Below are positions 43,893-54,790 of a DNA stretch of 64,000 nt, in pieces. Below the pieces are notes generated by a model. That model was not told the origin of the DNA. It made no database searches and worked only from the letters and a program-made list of their open reading frames with translations. This stretch comes from Stratiolaelaps scimitus (Eukaryota > Arthropoda > Arachnida > Mesostigmata > Laelapidae). Position numbers and translations under genes: made by a program. Each line of letters begins with the position of its first letter. Positions within the stretch are counted from its first letter, which is position 1. The stretch spans positions 62,001 through 126,000 of the forward strand of contig JABWDB010000034.1 of the NCBI GenBank assembly GCA_019614645.1, read 5' to 3'.

Positions 43893-44704
43893 ATGGCTTG
43901 GCAAGACAAATTGTTTACAACTGTCACGATAGAGATTATTTGCTGGTTGGCACAAGGAAAAGTGCTCTCGAAAAAAGCCGATAAACGCCACCTTGACTAC
44001 GACCTGGGGGACCTCGTTGATATATACTCAAGACAAAAGGGTGTCGCAGTTGAAAATGTGTCCTTACTACTTCTAGAGTCGTGTAACCCTTTATATTCTG
44101 GTGTCACGTCGTGGAAACTGGACTGGCGATCCCAATGAAACATGGGCTCACCCGTCATGTGCATCCGTTCCGCTATAACTCTCGTGATGAGTCAGAGGTG
44201 ATAAACAGCAAAATTTTAATGACGATTCGTGAGCATGCACTGACACCTATGATACCTAGCTTCACTAGTTTGCACCCAATTTCTAAACAATTTGATAAAT
44301 TCCTGAGGAGAGCTACAATGTCCATAGCTTTCAGGTTTGAATGTGGAAAATTCGCAAGGGCGCGAACTCCTTGGGGTATCGCTCGCGAAGCACTAACGTC
44401 TTGTGGCCATTTTTTGCAGACAGAACATAAAATAAAACAGATCGATGACGGGGATGCTGTGGCCATCGGAATACGGCATATAGGAAACACAATTAGGCTG
44501 ACGCTTCTACTTTTGCTAGGGCTATGTTCTGTTCTGTTAATCGAACGTGATTTGAGACACATATTGACTTGTAGGGAGTCAATGATACGGCTAAGTAGCA
44601 ATGTACAGTTTATTCAATCAACGGCGCAGACAGGGCTCAAGGAAAACACAGAGGAAAGACTTACCATACCAAGAGCAACCGAACAACAAGTACAAGAGCC
44701 ATAA
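43893..44704 (+). pseudogene. IR-6: IR-like gene with large internal deletion
   Basis: ATG 43893 opens a family N terminus (MAWQDKLFTTVTIEIICWLA...) that matches IR-1 closely to about residue 71, in CNPLYSG. At about 44104 the sequence jumps to the S2-like region (HVVETGLAIPMKHG by homology), removing about 1.15 kb that encoded most of the ectodomain, TM1, the pore loop and TM2, and shifting the frame. The distal part stays open for 197 codons from ATG 44111 to the TAA ending at 44704, with PFRYNSRDESEVINSK, REHALTPMIPSF, TM3 (IRLTLLLLLGLCSVLLIE) and the A-type tail. No channel pore can be formed, so this copy is non-functional as a receptor. Confidence 0.88.
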
Positions 44705-45590
44705 CGAAATCCTGGGGGTCTACAGTATAATGGGAACCACTCAGTCAGCGAGACTGAACTTCTTAGAAAAATGAATTACATGTGAACACAGTGTAGTGAG
44801 TACCTCTTCGACAAAGATACTCTCGTTTGTCCTCAACTACGTTCTTCTTGATCATCCACATTAATGTGTGAAGTTTGAAGCAACAGACTAAGCGAATAAT
44901 TTTGAGACTCACTTTATATATAATATATATTATTATAATACCTTCTTTCATATATACATATGTCCATTTGCCTTCTCATTATAATTTTGGCTCTCATCTG
45001 CATCATTAGTTCGGGACTGCAATTTGAACTTCATTTATTAGGTGGGTGTATACTTTTTTGGCGGTTTTTGTTTCACAAGCACACACTTTCTCCTCACTTT
45101 TGAATTTTTATTCATCTATTATATATTGGCCGCCATTGTCTACGGCCTTCTTCTATCTCTCGACCAGTTTATAGATCCCTCTTCCCAAAATTAATTTGGT
45201 TGGACTTATTGAACTTGTATGAAACGAGTGCAAAATGACGAACGAGCCATATGCGAACCAATGACGAACGCCATAATCTCCAAAACAACCCCCTTATGGG
45301 GCAGTCGCGGCGTGTCCCTACGGTGTGGGCGTTTCCGCGTAGCAACACCTCCAGAGGGGGGGGGGTCCACGGTGTTATCACGTATGATCACACAGATGAC
45401 AACGCGGACATGCCCACATTCCGTGGGGAAATAAGGTAGACTTTGAGGCCGTCTCGAAGTCCCCCGCGAGTTGCAATCTATATATATATATATATATATA
45501 TATACATGAATTGCGATGAGGAGAGTACGTCATGCTTTAGCCGTGCGGCAGTTAATGCTGGAACTCTCTGCGGTCTCGATGCGGAGATTC
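44705..45590. other. 3' flank of IR-6 and an isolated GC-rich stretch
   Basis: 44705-44940 matches the IR-1 3' flank (TCTTGATCATCCACATTAATGTGTG). About 45220-45475 is markedly GC-richer than its surroundings, occurs once in the window, and is open in several frames with a run of 10 G near 45356-45365. I do not recognise it. A TA tract follows at 45479-45504. Confidence 0.5.
45479..45504. repeat. (TA)n microsatellite
   Basis: About 13 uninterrupted TA units at the end of the GC-rich stretch. Confidence 0.9.
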
Positions 45591-46190
45591 ATAAAAGCAG
45601 ATTGTGTAATTCTGATTATTATTATGATTGTTCTGTGAGTATTCAGAGGCTCGGCAAGCCAGACTAGGTTGGAAAATGAAGTCTTCGTGTTTATAATCGT
45701 GTTCCAAGTGTGATTTAAAGATCTTCATGAGATACGACCTCATATATATGATGACAGACTCTTGACCTATGCTTAAGTGCGTTTGTTCGCCTCAAGGAAT
45801 TAGGTCGGAAAGTACTGTGCAGACTTCGGAATATGAATATACAGTCGGTCGGGTAATGGGTTTGAGAAGTTATTGCGTGAACTGTTGTCGGCAACGGCCA
45901 TATAGACGTCGATCGATTTCTCATTAAGCCCAAGCAATTTCAGTTTATGAATGACGCCCTCGGTTATATAGTTCGTAGAAAAACGAAGACGCCTGTATCT
46001 GCTGCAGAATAAGGCTCAAATACAGCTTCCTCAACATAAGCAGCTGCAAAATTGCATGAAATAGCGACGCTAAATAGAGAATATGACAGTCTCTCAATTA
46101 GGCTGAAATCTCTGTGCGACCACACACAGTAGTGGGATCATGACGGCACGAGCTTCAAGCCAATGTCCACGGCGTTTGGCCTATACATGT
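45590..46190. repeat. A-repeat copy 6, partial
   Basis: It starts with the duplicated-unit landmark GATTATT...TATTCAGAGGCTCGGCAAGCC and continues through ACAGTCGGTCGGGTAATGGG, TCGGCAACGGCCATATAGACGTCGAT and GCTGCAGAATAAGGCTCAAAT. It ends near 46190. The following 46190-46575 is unrecognised. Confidence 0.65.
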
Positions 46191-46575
46191 TCTGGGCGGA
46201 TCCACAGCCAACATTTAACGTCCGCGGTACTGTTTTCGGCATTGCTTCATACGACGGATTCCTTTTATAATAAATGCAAATGTGCAACGGGGGGCCTGAT
46301 ACGGGTGGTCTAATAATTGTTTTTCGAGCTGACCCTCAGCTGAGCCTCCCCTATCTGACAGGCCTCAGTTCTTAACCTTTGAGGTATTACTATGAGGATC
46401 TGTCGGAGCCACCTTTGCTTATTCACCTCCTTCGTCGTACCAGGCGAGAATCTTCAGATAAAGAAAGATGATAAAGAACTCCAAAGATTCTCCGCGTCTG
46501 ATTTGCGTTTAGGCTTGATTACCTCATGAGTCACTCTTTTTTTTTTATATTATTATCTATATTAATTAAATTAAA

Positions 46576-48625
46576 TTCTTTATTAAGGCTCGTGGTGTCC
46601 GTCTGTCTGACAATGACTTCCGTTTCGTTTCGGCGGATGACTTTTGGGGTTTAACTTTTTTCAATATGGGCATGTTTGGTATCATTGTGTAGCTATTGAC
46701 GAGGGCTACAACTTGAGGGGGGTGGGGGGTTAATTAGGGGGTGGGGGTCAAAATGGGGGGGGATTTTTTAACATGAGGTCTATGTAAGGGGTGGTTTTTT
46801 TTGCATGTATCGATGCATTTTACAGTCCAGAACAACTTTGTAAATATTGTCATCAGGTGAAATTGGCATTTTCGACCATTTTTTTGCCTTTTTCGAAAAG
46901 GTGTTTAACATGGTGATCTATGTAAGGGGTACTTTTCTCGCGTGTTTCTGATGCGTCTCGACGAGCTGAACACTTTTGCAATAGGTATATATATACCTAA
47001 AGTGGATACTTTTTGAGTTAGAGCAAAAAACCTCAACATGGTGCTCTATGTAAGGGGTACTTTCTTGCGCTTAATCGACATATTTCGACGAGCTGAACAT
47101 TTTTGCAATAGGTGTTCCTATACCTAAAGTTGACCGTTTTCGAGTTGACCATTTTGGGGGCCCAAAAACCCCGAGGGGGTCAATTTTTCGCCACTTTTTA
47201 TTTTATTTGAGTATTTTGCTTATGTTTAATTTGTTTCTTTTTGCTTTGAGGTCAAAGCTCATCGGGAGGGCCATGTTCTGAATAATTTCGATTATGTCAC
47301 GCGTTTGTTAATATCTTTTTAATTGCAAAAAACAAAAACCTATCACAAAAAATTGAACTGTTTTCGTCGTTTTTTAATACTTTCCATTGACTTTCTCTTA
47401 ACAATGTCAATTGGGGAGTTGTTGCATTTGAGAAGGGGCATGCGTACGTATTTTTCTATATATCAATTTCGCTCAGGTTTTCTTTTAATTTGACAAACTC
47501 ATTTTATCAAGTTTAATGTTCGATTTATTCCTTATACAGAGCATTGAGAGCCCGTACTATGTTATTAGCGGATGCGTCTGACTAAGCTGAACAAATCAAC
47601 AATAGGTGTTCCTATACCTAAAGTTGACCGTTTTCGAGATAATGTCGATTATGCGTTTGAATGCTCAAAAACACTGCATTGTCTGTCTGTCCGTGTGTCC
47701 GCCACATTGAGTCATACAACTGCGGGGGACGCCGTCGGACAGGAGCCGAAGGCGACTGGACGACGACCATAGAACTGTGGACGAGCGCGCCGGCCAGGAG
47801 CCGAAGGCTCCTGGACGCCGCTCATACAACTGCGAGAGCGAGAAATGAGTCCCGGTGTCGGCCAGGAGCCGCAGGCTCCTGCCGACACTCATACAACTGC
47901 GGGGGACGCCGTCGGACAGGAGCCGAAGGCGACTGGACGACGTCCATACAACTGTGGAAGAACGCGCCGGCCAGGAGCCGAAGGCTCCTGGACGCCGCTC
48001 ATACAACTGCGAGAGCGAGAAGTGAGTCCCGGTGTCGGCCAGGAGCCGCAGGCTCCTGCCGACACTCATAGAACTGCGTCTCAGAAACTCCCGAATCTCA
48101 ACTTTTGGATTTCTCCAACATGTAAAAAGTAGCATATCGCGAGCGGGATTCATACAACTGCGGGTGACGCCGTCGGACAGGAGCCGAAGGCTCCTGGACG
48201 ACGTCCATACAACTGTGGAAGACGCGTCGGCCAGGAACCGAAGGCTCCTGGACGCCGCTCATACAACTGCGAAAGCCAGAAGAGAGTCACGTGTGTCGGC
48301 CAGGAGCCCCAGGCTCCTGCCGACACTCATAGAACTGCGGGGGACGCCGTCGGACAGGAGCCGAAGGCGACTGGACGACGTCCATACAACTGTGGAAGAA
48401 CGCGCCGGCCAGGAGCCGAAGGCTCCTGGACGCCGCTCATACAACTGCGAAAGCGAGAAGTGAGTCCCGGTGTCGGCCAGGAGCCGCAGGCTCCTGCCGA
48501 CACTCATAGAACTGCGTCTCAGAAACTCCCGTATCTCAATTTTTCCATTTCTCCAACATGTAATGATAATATATCGCGAGCGGGACTAGAGTTGGCCGCT
48601 GCCCGCAGGGCAAGGCCAACTCTAG
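46576..48625 (+). mobile_element. Rolling-circle-like (Helitron/Helentron-type?) non-autonomous element, copy 1
   Basis: This 2.05-kb element begins TTCTTTATTAAGGCTCGTG and ends in a long hairpin finishing ...CTCTAG. It encodes no protein I can support. The first kilobase is AT-rich with G-run patches near 46715-46765 and repeated modules of about 100 bases containing palindromes (near 46985 TAGGTATATATATACCTA). The distal 0.8 kb is a GC-rich array of hairpins. A second copy follows head to tail without spacer. A 5' TC, a 3' CTAG and a terminal hairpin recall Helitrons. However, the hairpin includes the terminus and the base before the 5' TC is T, so a Helentron-type or an unnamed class is equally possible. 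Confidence 0.6.
47700..48515. repeat. Hairpin minisatellite array in copy 1
   Basis: About 12 subunits of 52-67 bases, each starting near CATACAACTG[C/T]G and carrying a palindrome based on CAGGAGCCGAAGGCTCCTG. Three subunit types alternate to give a higher-order period of about 177 bases. A spacer of about 75 bases (near 48070-48150), which resembles the element's own 3' end, interrupts the array. Open frames across it reflect composition, not coding. Confidence 0.9.
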
Positions 48626-48626
48626 T
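48585..48626. repeat. Compound terminal hairpin of copy 1
   Basis: Perfect 13-bp arms ACTAGAGTTGGCC / GGCCAACTCTAGT enclose an inner hairpin TGCCC-GCA-GGGCA. It lies exactly at the junction between the two element copies. The equivalent in copy 2 (about 50863-50895) has lost its right arm. Confidence 0.9.
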
Positions 48627-50895
48627 TCTTTATTATTAAGGCTCGTGATGTCTGTCTGTCCGACAATGAGGTGCAAATCGTTTCGGTGGATGATTTTTGG
48701 GGTTTAACTTTTTTCAATATGGTCATGTTTGGTATCACTGTGTAGCTATTGACGAGGGCTATGTTTTTAGGGGGGTGGGGGGTCGCTGGGGGGGTGGGGG
48801 TCAAAGTAGTGGGGGATTTTTTAACATGAGGTCTATGTAGGGGGTGGTTTTCTCTGCATGTATCGATGCATTTTACAGTCCAGAACATCTTTGTAAATAT
48901 TGTCATCAGGTGAAATTGGCATTTTCGACCATTTTTTTGCCTTTTTCTAAAAGGTGTTTAACATGGTGATCTATGTAAGGGGTACTTTTCTCGCGTGTTT
49001 CTGATGCGTCTCGACGAGCTGAACACTTTTGCAATAGGTATATATATACCTAAAGTGGATACTTTTTGAGTTAAAGCAAAAAACCTCAACATGGTGCTCT
49101 ATGTAAGGGGTCGATTTCTTGCGCTTAATCAACTTATTTCGACGAGCTGAACACTTTTGCAATAGGTGTTCCTATACCTAAAGTTGACCGTTTTCGAGTT
49201 GACCATTTTGGGGGCCGAAAAACCCCGAGGGGGTCAATTTTTCGCCACTTTTCATTTTATTTGACTACTTTCCCATTGTTGAATTTGTTTCTTTTTGCTT
49301 TGAGGTAAAAACTCATCGGGAGGGCTATGTTCTGAATAATTTCGATTATGTCACGCATTTGTTAATATTTTTTTAATTGCGAAAAACAAAAACCTATCAC
49401 AAAAAATTGCACTGTTTTCGTCGTTTTTGGATACTTTCCATTGACTTTCTCTTAACAACGTCAATTGGGGAGTTGTTGCATTTGAGAAGGGGCATGTGTA
49501 CGTATTTTTCTATATGTCGATTTCGCTCAGGTTTTCTATTAATTTGAAAATTCCATTTTATTAAGTTTAATGTTTGATTTATTCCTTATACAGACCACTG
49601 AGAGTCCATATTATATCATTAGCCGATGCGTGCTGAACTAAGCTGAACAAATCAACAATAGGTGTTCCTATACCTAAAGTTGACCGTTTTCGAGATAATG
49701 TCGATTATGCGCTTGAATGCTCAAAAACACTGCATTGTCTGTCTGTCCGTGTGTCCGTCATATTGAGTCACGGCGTTGGCAACTGTGGAAGAACGCGCCG
49801 GCCAGGAGCCGAAGGCTCCTGGACGCCGCTCATACAACTGAGAAAGCCAGAAGAGAGTCACGGCGTCGGCAGGGAGCCGAAGGCTCCCGCTGACGCTCAT
49901 ACAACTGCGGGTGACGCCGTCGGACAGGAGCCAAAGGCTCCTGGACGACGTCCATACAACTGTGGAAGAGCGCGCCGGCCAGGAGCCGAAGGCTCCTGGA
50001 CGCCGCTCATACAACTGCGAAAGCCAGAAGAGAGTCACGGCGTCGGCCAGGAGCCGAAGGCTCCCGCCGACAAACATACAACTGCGGGGGACGCCGTCGG
50101 ACAGGAGCCGAAGGCTCCTGGACGACGTCCATACAACTGTGGAAGACGCGTCGGCCAGGAGCCGAAGGCTCCTGGACGCCGCTCATACAACTGCGAAAGC
50201 CAGAAGAGAGTCACGTGTGTCGGCCAGGAGCCGCAGGCTCCTGCCGACACTCATACAACTGCGGGGTACGCCGTCGGACAGGAGCCGAAGGCGACTGGAC
50301 GACGACCATAGAACTGTGGAAGAACGCGCCGGCCAGGAGCCGAAGGCTCCTGGACGCCGCTCATACAACTGCGAAAGCAAGAAGTGAGTCCCGGTGTCGG
50401 CCAGGAGCCGCAGGCTCCTGCCGACACTCATACAACTGCGGAGTACGCCGTCGGACAGGAGCCGAAGGCGACTGGACGACGACCATAGAACTGTGGAAGA
50501 ACGCGCCGGCCAGGAGCCGAAGGCTCCTGGACGCCGCTCATACAACTGCGAAAGCGAGAAGTGAGTCCCGGTGTCGGCAGGGAGCCGAAGGCACCCGCCG
50601 ACGCTCATACAACTGCGGGGTACGCCGTCGGACAGGAGCCGAAGGCAACTGGACGACGTCCATACAACTGTGGAAGACGCGTCGGACAGGAGCCGAAGGC
50701 TTCTGGACGCCGCTCATACAACTGCGAAAGCCAGAAGTGAGTCCCGGTGTCGGCAGGGAGCCGCAGGCTCCTGCCGACACTCATAGAACTGCGTCTCAGA
50801 AACTCCCGTATCTCAATTTTTCGATTTCTCCAACATGTAATGATAATATATCGCGAGCGGAACTAGAGTTGGCCGCCGCCCGCAGGGCAAGGCCA
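48626..50895 (+). mobile_element. Rolling-circle-like element, copy 2, in tandem with copy 1
   Basis: It starts TTCTTTATTATTAAGGCTCGTG directly after the terminal hairpin of copy 1 and runs parallel to it throughout, with scattered substitutions in the 5' part. Its hairpin array (about 49780-50800) has about 17 subunits, five more than copy 1. The 3' hairpin is cut after GGCCAA, so the end of this copy is truncated by about seven bases or has been joined to other DNA. Confidence 0.6.
49780..50800. repeat. Hairpin minisatellite array in copy 2
   Basis: The subunit types and roughly 177-base higher-order period are the same as in copy 1, with about 17 hairpins. One subunit near 49870 has GGGAGCCGAAGGCTCCC, a paired change on both arms relative to the common AGGAGCC..GGCTCCT. 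Confidence 0.9.
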
Positions 50896-51560
50896 ATTAT
50901 TTGTTTTATTTTCACTCTGTTCGAGTAATTACAACAGTGAGTACAATATACAAGTCAGTTTCCGATGTCTAAGGTTCAAGTAAAAATCCAAGAAGCATTT
51001 TTTTTAATATATAAAAAAAATATTTTTTTTAGTTTTTTAGTGTATTTTAAGACATTACACCAAGTTGCCATATCACCCTATTATTGATAATATTACTATT
51101 TACACAAGAAAATGTCTCGATAAGTGTCTCGATAAGACGAAAACTCGATACACGATGCCCTGAGTTCACGTAGCATAACATTCTCTGTGGGAAGAAATTC
51201 TTTATAACTTTACATACACGTACTTCATATTCGTGTGTGTTTTAATATATATAATAATTAGAGTCACAGTTGGGGACAGGGTGTCAGGCCGGGACCGTCA
51301 GGGTCCCGAGAGAGGCGTTGGTATTTTCTCTCTACCTCTCAGCGAGGCTAAGGTGCTGTTTTTTTTTGTATTTGGCCGTATCACAAAACAAAATCGACTG
51401 TGGGTGTCTTTAATATCAAATATTTCGTCGAAGACGTTTCCCGTTAACACTGCCTTCCCCAATCTAAATTATATGAAAAATAAATCGTAACATGGCAAAA
51501 AATTGTCTATGCTTACGCAGCTAGTGAAGCGTGCGTGTCAACAGTCTGCATATATACAGC
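50896..51560. other. AT-rich intergenic stretch, no gene seen
   Basis: Long A and T runs near 50998-51040. About 51270-51320 resembles the GGGGACAG.GTGTCAGGC start of the A-repeat. Nothing else is recognised. Confidence 0.5.
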
Positions 51561-51765
51561 ATATATTATTCAATCCATAGCGCAGGCAGGGCTTAAGGAA
51601 CACGGAGGAAGAACCAGCCATATCGGAAAAAACTGAACATGAAATACAAAAGCCATAACGAAATCCTGGTAGTCTACAATAAGTGAGTATGGCGAACCAC
51701 GACTGAACTTCCTGGAATAAGAAAATTCTGTCGTGGTTTCAATGAATTCCATGTGAACATAGGAA
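51560..51765 (+). pseudogene. IR-7: short 3' remnant of an IR gene
   Basis: About 200 bases match the last coding bases and 3' flank of IR-3 and IR-6: ATTATTCAATCCATAGCGCAGGCAGGGCT, then AGCCATAACGAAATCCTGG and ATGAATTCCATGTGAACA. No upstream gene sequence is present, so a whole IR copy was lost except for this end. Confidence 0.75.
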
Positions 51766-51944
51766 AGCTAAGCATTAGTTAGTTTTACTAGTTATCTAAA
51801 ATTTCAGGAATATTATCTGGTTCTTATCCTGCTTACGTGATGTCGGGCCGGTACTCTTTCTTATATAAGATATTCCTTGTCATTTTATGACTGATAAATT
51901 CCAAATGCAACAAATGGGGACTTCGTTTTCGATTAGTTAAAAAA

Positions 51945-53244
51945 AATGTAAGTATTCGAAAATTGGGGAGTGTCAGGCAGAAGCCGTCATGGTGTCAAGG
52001 GAGAGCATTGTTTTTTGCAAGCGAGGAAAAGGCGTTGCAGAAGGAAGGATCCTGCACCCTTGTCCCCGGTGGCACGGATCAGCCTGTGGTAGACTGCTTC
52101 GAAGAAATTAGCAGTGAGGTGACCTTGACTGCCCAGGATTTCAAAGGCGAGAAGAGGTGAGTTCCCTGGAGGGCGGCCTACTTTCGTAGCTTCGCCCGCT
52201 CCGCACGGGAGACAGTGTAAACGGGGATGGCAGCTCGTGCAGGAGGAATATACAGTCGGCAGGTTAATGGGTTTGAGAAATTACTGTGTTTGTCGGCAAC
52301 AGCTATATAGACATCGATCAATTTCTCATTAAGGCCGAGCAATTTCATCTCATCTATGACGGCCTCGGCTCTATAGTAAGTCGAGGAATGAAGACGCTTG
52401 TATCTGCTGCAGAATAAGGCTCAAATGCAGCTCCCTCAGATAAGCATCTGCGAAATTGCATGAAACATCGACGTCAGATAGAGAATATGACATTTTTTTT
52501 CAATTGGGCTGAGATCCCTGTGCGACTACACCCCGTAATGAGCTCATGAATTCACAGGCTACTAACCAGTATCCGGGGTGTTTGTCCTGAGACATTTGAG
52601 CCTTAGCAACCTGGAAAGACAATTTTTTCCAGACGAGTGTCATTCTGTTTGCGCAAAAAGAAGGCTCACTTAGCAGTCAGGCGTTCTCAGGCTCGGAGCG
52701 CGCAGGGATCGTTGTAAAGCCTGAGTAGTTGCTGTGGCCTTGGGCAGTCCTTCTACCCATGTAGCCATTTCTGTTATGTAAAAGAAGGTCGTTCGTACAC
52801 ACATGGAAGGCTAGTCGGTGTCTTTGAAGATAGTGGTTCTGACGATGTAAGTGTGAATTTTAATAAAAAACCTTGTGCACTGTATGATTTGGCACTGTTT
52901 TTATTGAGCCAACCTAACATAGTGACGCTCACTTGAATTATTTTTCTAATATATTATAATCTAAATTCCCTCACTACCAACACAATTTTAATAAACTTAT
53001 TGTCTGTGGAATGATAGTAATAAACCGGACACATACCGAATACCATTACAATTATAGAACATAATTATGTATTAATGTTGAAGCATATTTTTGCTATTCT
53101 GTATTCATCTTATCTTGTTTTGCAAGCTGCCAAAGCCCGCGGATACGCAGCCATGGTTCGTGCACACCCGATATATATATATATATATATCGAACTGATA
53201 TCCAAATTATGCATCACAACACGCCCACCATTAACGCTGTTATA
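51945..53244. repeat. A-repeat copy 7
   Basis: This has the full landmark series from ATTCGAAAATTGGGGAGTGTCAG to GCCAAAGCCCGCGG. The + strand near 52000-52156 again encodes LVPGGTDQPVVDCFEEI. A stretch near 52155-52245 interrupts the repeat relative to other copies. It has a TA tract near 53170-53190 and ends at the TA target of the Tc1 element. Confidence 0.75.
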
Positions 53245-54130
53245 CAGTGCTGGGCATAAACTTAAGTCACCCCTATATTTCAATAAATCGTTACAAAGAA
53301 TACACATTTGAGGAATTTATTCTGTATCAGATTAATGTACGTGTCAAATAACATACACAGCACAAAGAACAGCGCATATAGCGTCGCATGCAGCTTGCTA
53401 CAATATAATGTGTCATCTTTCGGGTGTGTAAAGTGATAACACACCCTCAGTTATCGAGTTTTCTCGCTGAATTAATCCAGTTTCTGTTGAACATTCAAGC
53501 TGTACTGTAGTCATGGGACACGCTTCGAGCCTTATTGGTGCAGAGAAATCAGTTATTACTGCCTCACACCGAACAGGAAAGGCCCAGGCTGCAATTGCCA
53601 GAAGAGGAATCAGCAGACGTTGACCAACCAGCTACTACCGTTTAGGAGCTGGCCATTTCATCGACTGCCAATTGTTTTCCAACACGATAACGCTTCAATT
53701 TACGTCAACGCTAGTACAGGTGCTTGGTTGGGACGGCATGACATTGAAACCCTAGAGTGGCAATCATGTTCTCCGGATCTCAACCCGATGGAGAACCTCT
53801 GGGGCATTCGTGTCCGACGAGCATATGCGTCAAACCAACAGTATATATCCGTGAAGGCACTAAAAGAGGCGTTATCGTGTTGGAAAACAAATAACGAACG
53901 GGGAGGTCTCAGCGACCAGATCCTGCTGAATCTCGTTGATAGTATGCCAAACCTAGTCTTCTTACAACCAAACCTAGTTATCATTTTACACACCAGAAAG
54001 ATGACACATTTTATTGTAGCGGGCTACATTCGACGTACATTAATCTGATACAGAACAAATTCCTCAAATGTATGCTCCTTGTAACGATTTGTTGAAATAT
54101 AGGGGTGGCTTAAGTTTATGCCCAGCATTG
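53245..54130 (+). mobile_element. Tc1-type transposon with both inverted repeats, internally deleted
   Basis: This 886-base element is flanked by TA on both sides. Terminal inverted repeats of about 97 bases (53245-53341 and about 54034-54130) begin CAGTGCTGGGCATAAACTTA on the left and CAATGCTGGGCATAAACTTA on the right (read inward). A full Tc1 element is normally about 1.3-1.7 kb. Comparison with the 25.5 kb copy shows that the middle of the transposase gene is missing. It could still be moved if a transposase were supplied. Confidence 0.9.
53535..54048 (+). pseudogene. Tc1 transposase remnant, DD34E catalytic end
   Basis: From about 53620 the + strand encodes the C-terminal half of a Tc1 transposase: IVFQHDNASIYVNAS, then WQSCSPDLNPMENLWG. 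Exactly 34 residues separate the Asp of QHDNA from the Glu of PMENLW, the DD34E signature of Tc1 elements. The N-terminal DNA-binding part is reduced to a short piece before 53620, and the first catalytic Asp is missing, so it is inactive. Confidence 0.88.
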
Positions 54131-54274
54131 TATTAACATTGTATTACATAAAGTCTGTGCATTTGTTGGGTGAAAAGTATATTCAGAAAAAGACAACCAC
54201 CCCTTCGATTTCAATCGACGAGAATCCTTCCCCTGTTTCCCGGTCTCTAGTTATAACCCCTCTCGTGGCCTAAA

Positions 54275-54790
54275 TTGCTGTGTATCCTTATCCTTTACTT
54301 ATTCTTCGTCAGTATTTACTCGCGCGACGTTTGTCTCCTATATATTTGTAATACGTGGGCCAGCGAGAGGGACACTGTCGTCAACCTGCTCGGCCCAACC
54401 CAGTTGGGGTGCGGCCAGGCGTCTGCGACTGAAATCGCTGCTCACGCGGCTCGCGCCTTCATCCGCCCGCGGCCCTGGTCAAGCTTGATTTCCGCAATGC
54501 ATTCAACACGGTCCGCCGGGACCTCGTTCTGCGAGAGGTTGCTGAGCACGTCTTCCCTCTGGCTTTGCCTTCAACCCCGCGAAATGCGAGATCTTCTCTT
54601 TACACCCGCACCCCGACCACCAGCGGTTGCTCCCAGGGTGCCGTCTCACTCCGAGGTCGTCCCTTGAGCTCGTCAGCTCCCCTCTTACGGACGAGGCCAT
54701 GAGGTCACTCCTGGACCGTTGCCTCGAGAGGACTGCCGTGATGCTCAACAGACTGTCCCTGTTGGCGGCTCACGAGGGGCTTAATTTTGA
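54275..54790 (+). pseudogene. LINE reverse-transcriptase fragment (second LINE family)
   Basis: The + strand encodes QLGCGQASATEIAAHAARAF, then in another frame VKLDFRNAFNTVRRDLVLREVAEH. After a further shift and deletion it reads FNPAKCEIFSLHP followed by a helical stretch (DEAMRSLLDRCLERTAVMLNRL). The KLDFxNAFN motif with its Asp is RT motif A, and NPxKCE is the motif downstream of the catalytic pair. The order is right, but the middle with the catalytic Asp pair is deleted. It differs from the R1-like pieces elsewhere. Confidence 0.75.

Noticed and set aside
47700..50800. Regular palindromic repeats resembling a CRISPR array
   Set aside because: Spacers are themselves repeated, the period is compound, no cas genes exist, and the context is eukaryotic. 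It is a minisatellite inside a transposon.
47661..50928. Long open frames (up to 237 codons) across the hairpin arrays on both strands
   Set aside because: They arise because the GC-rich repeat lacks stops in several frames at once. No non-repetitive coding signal or recognisable start is present.
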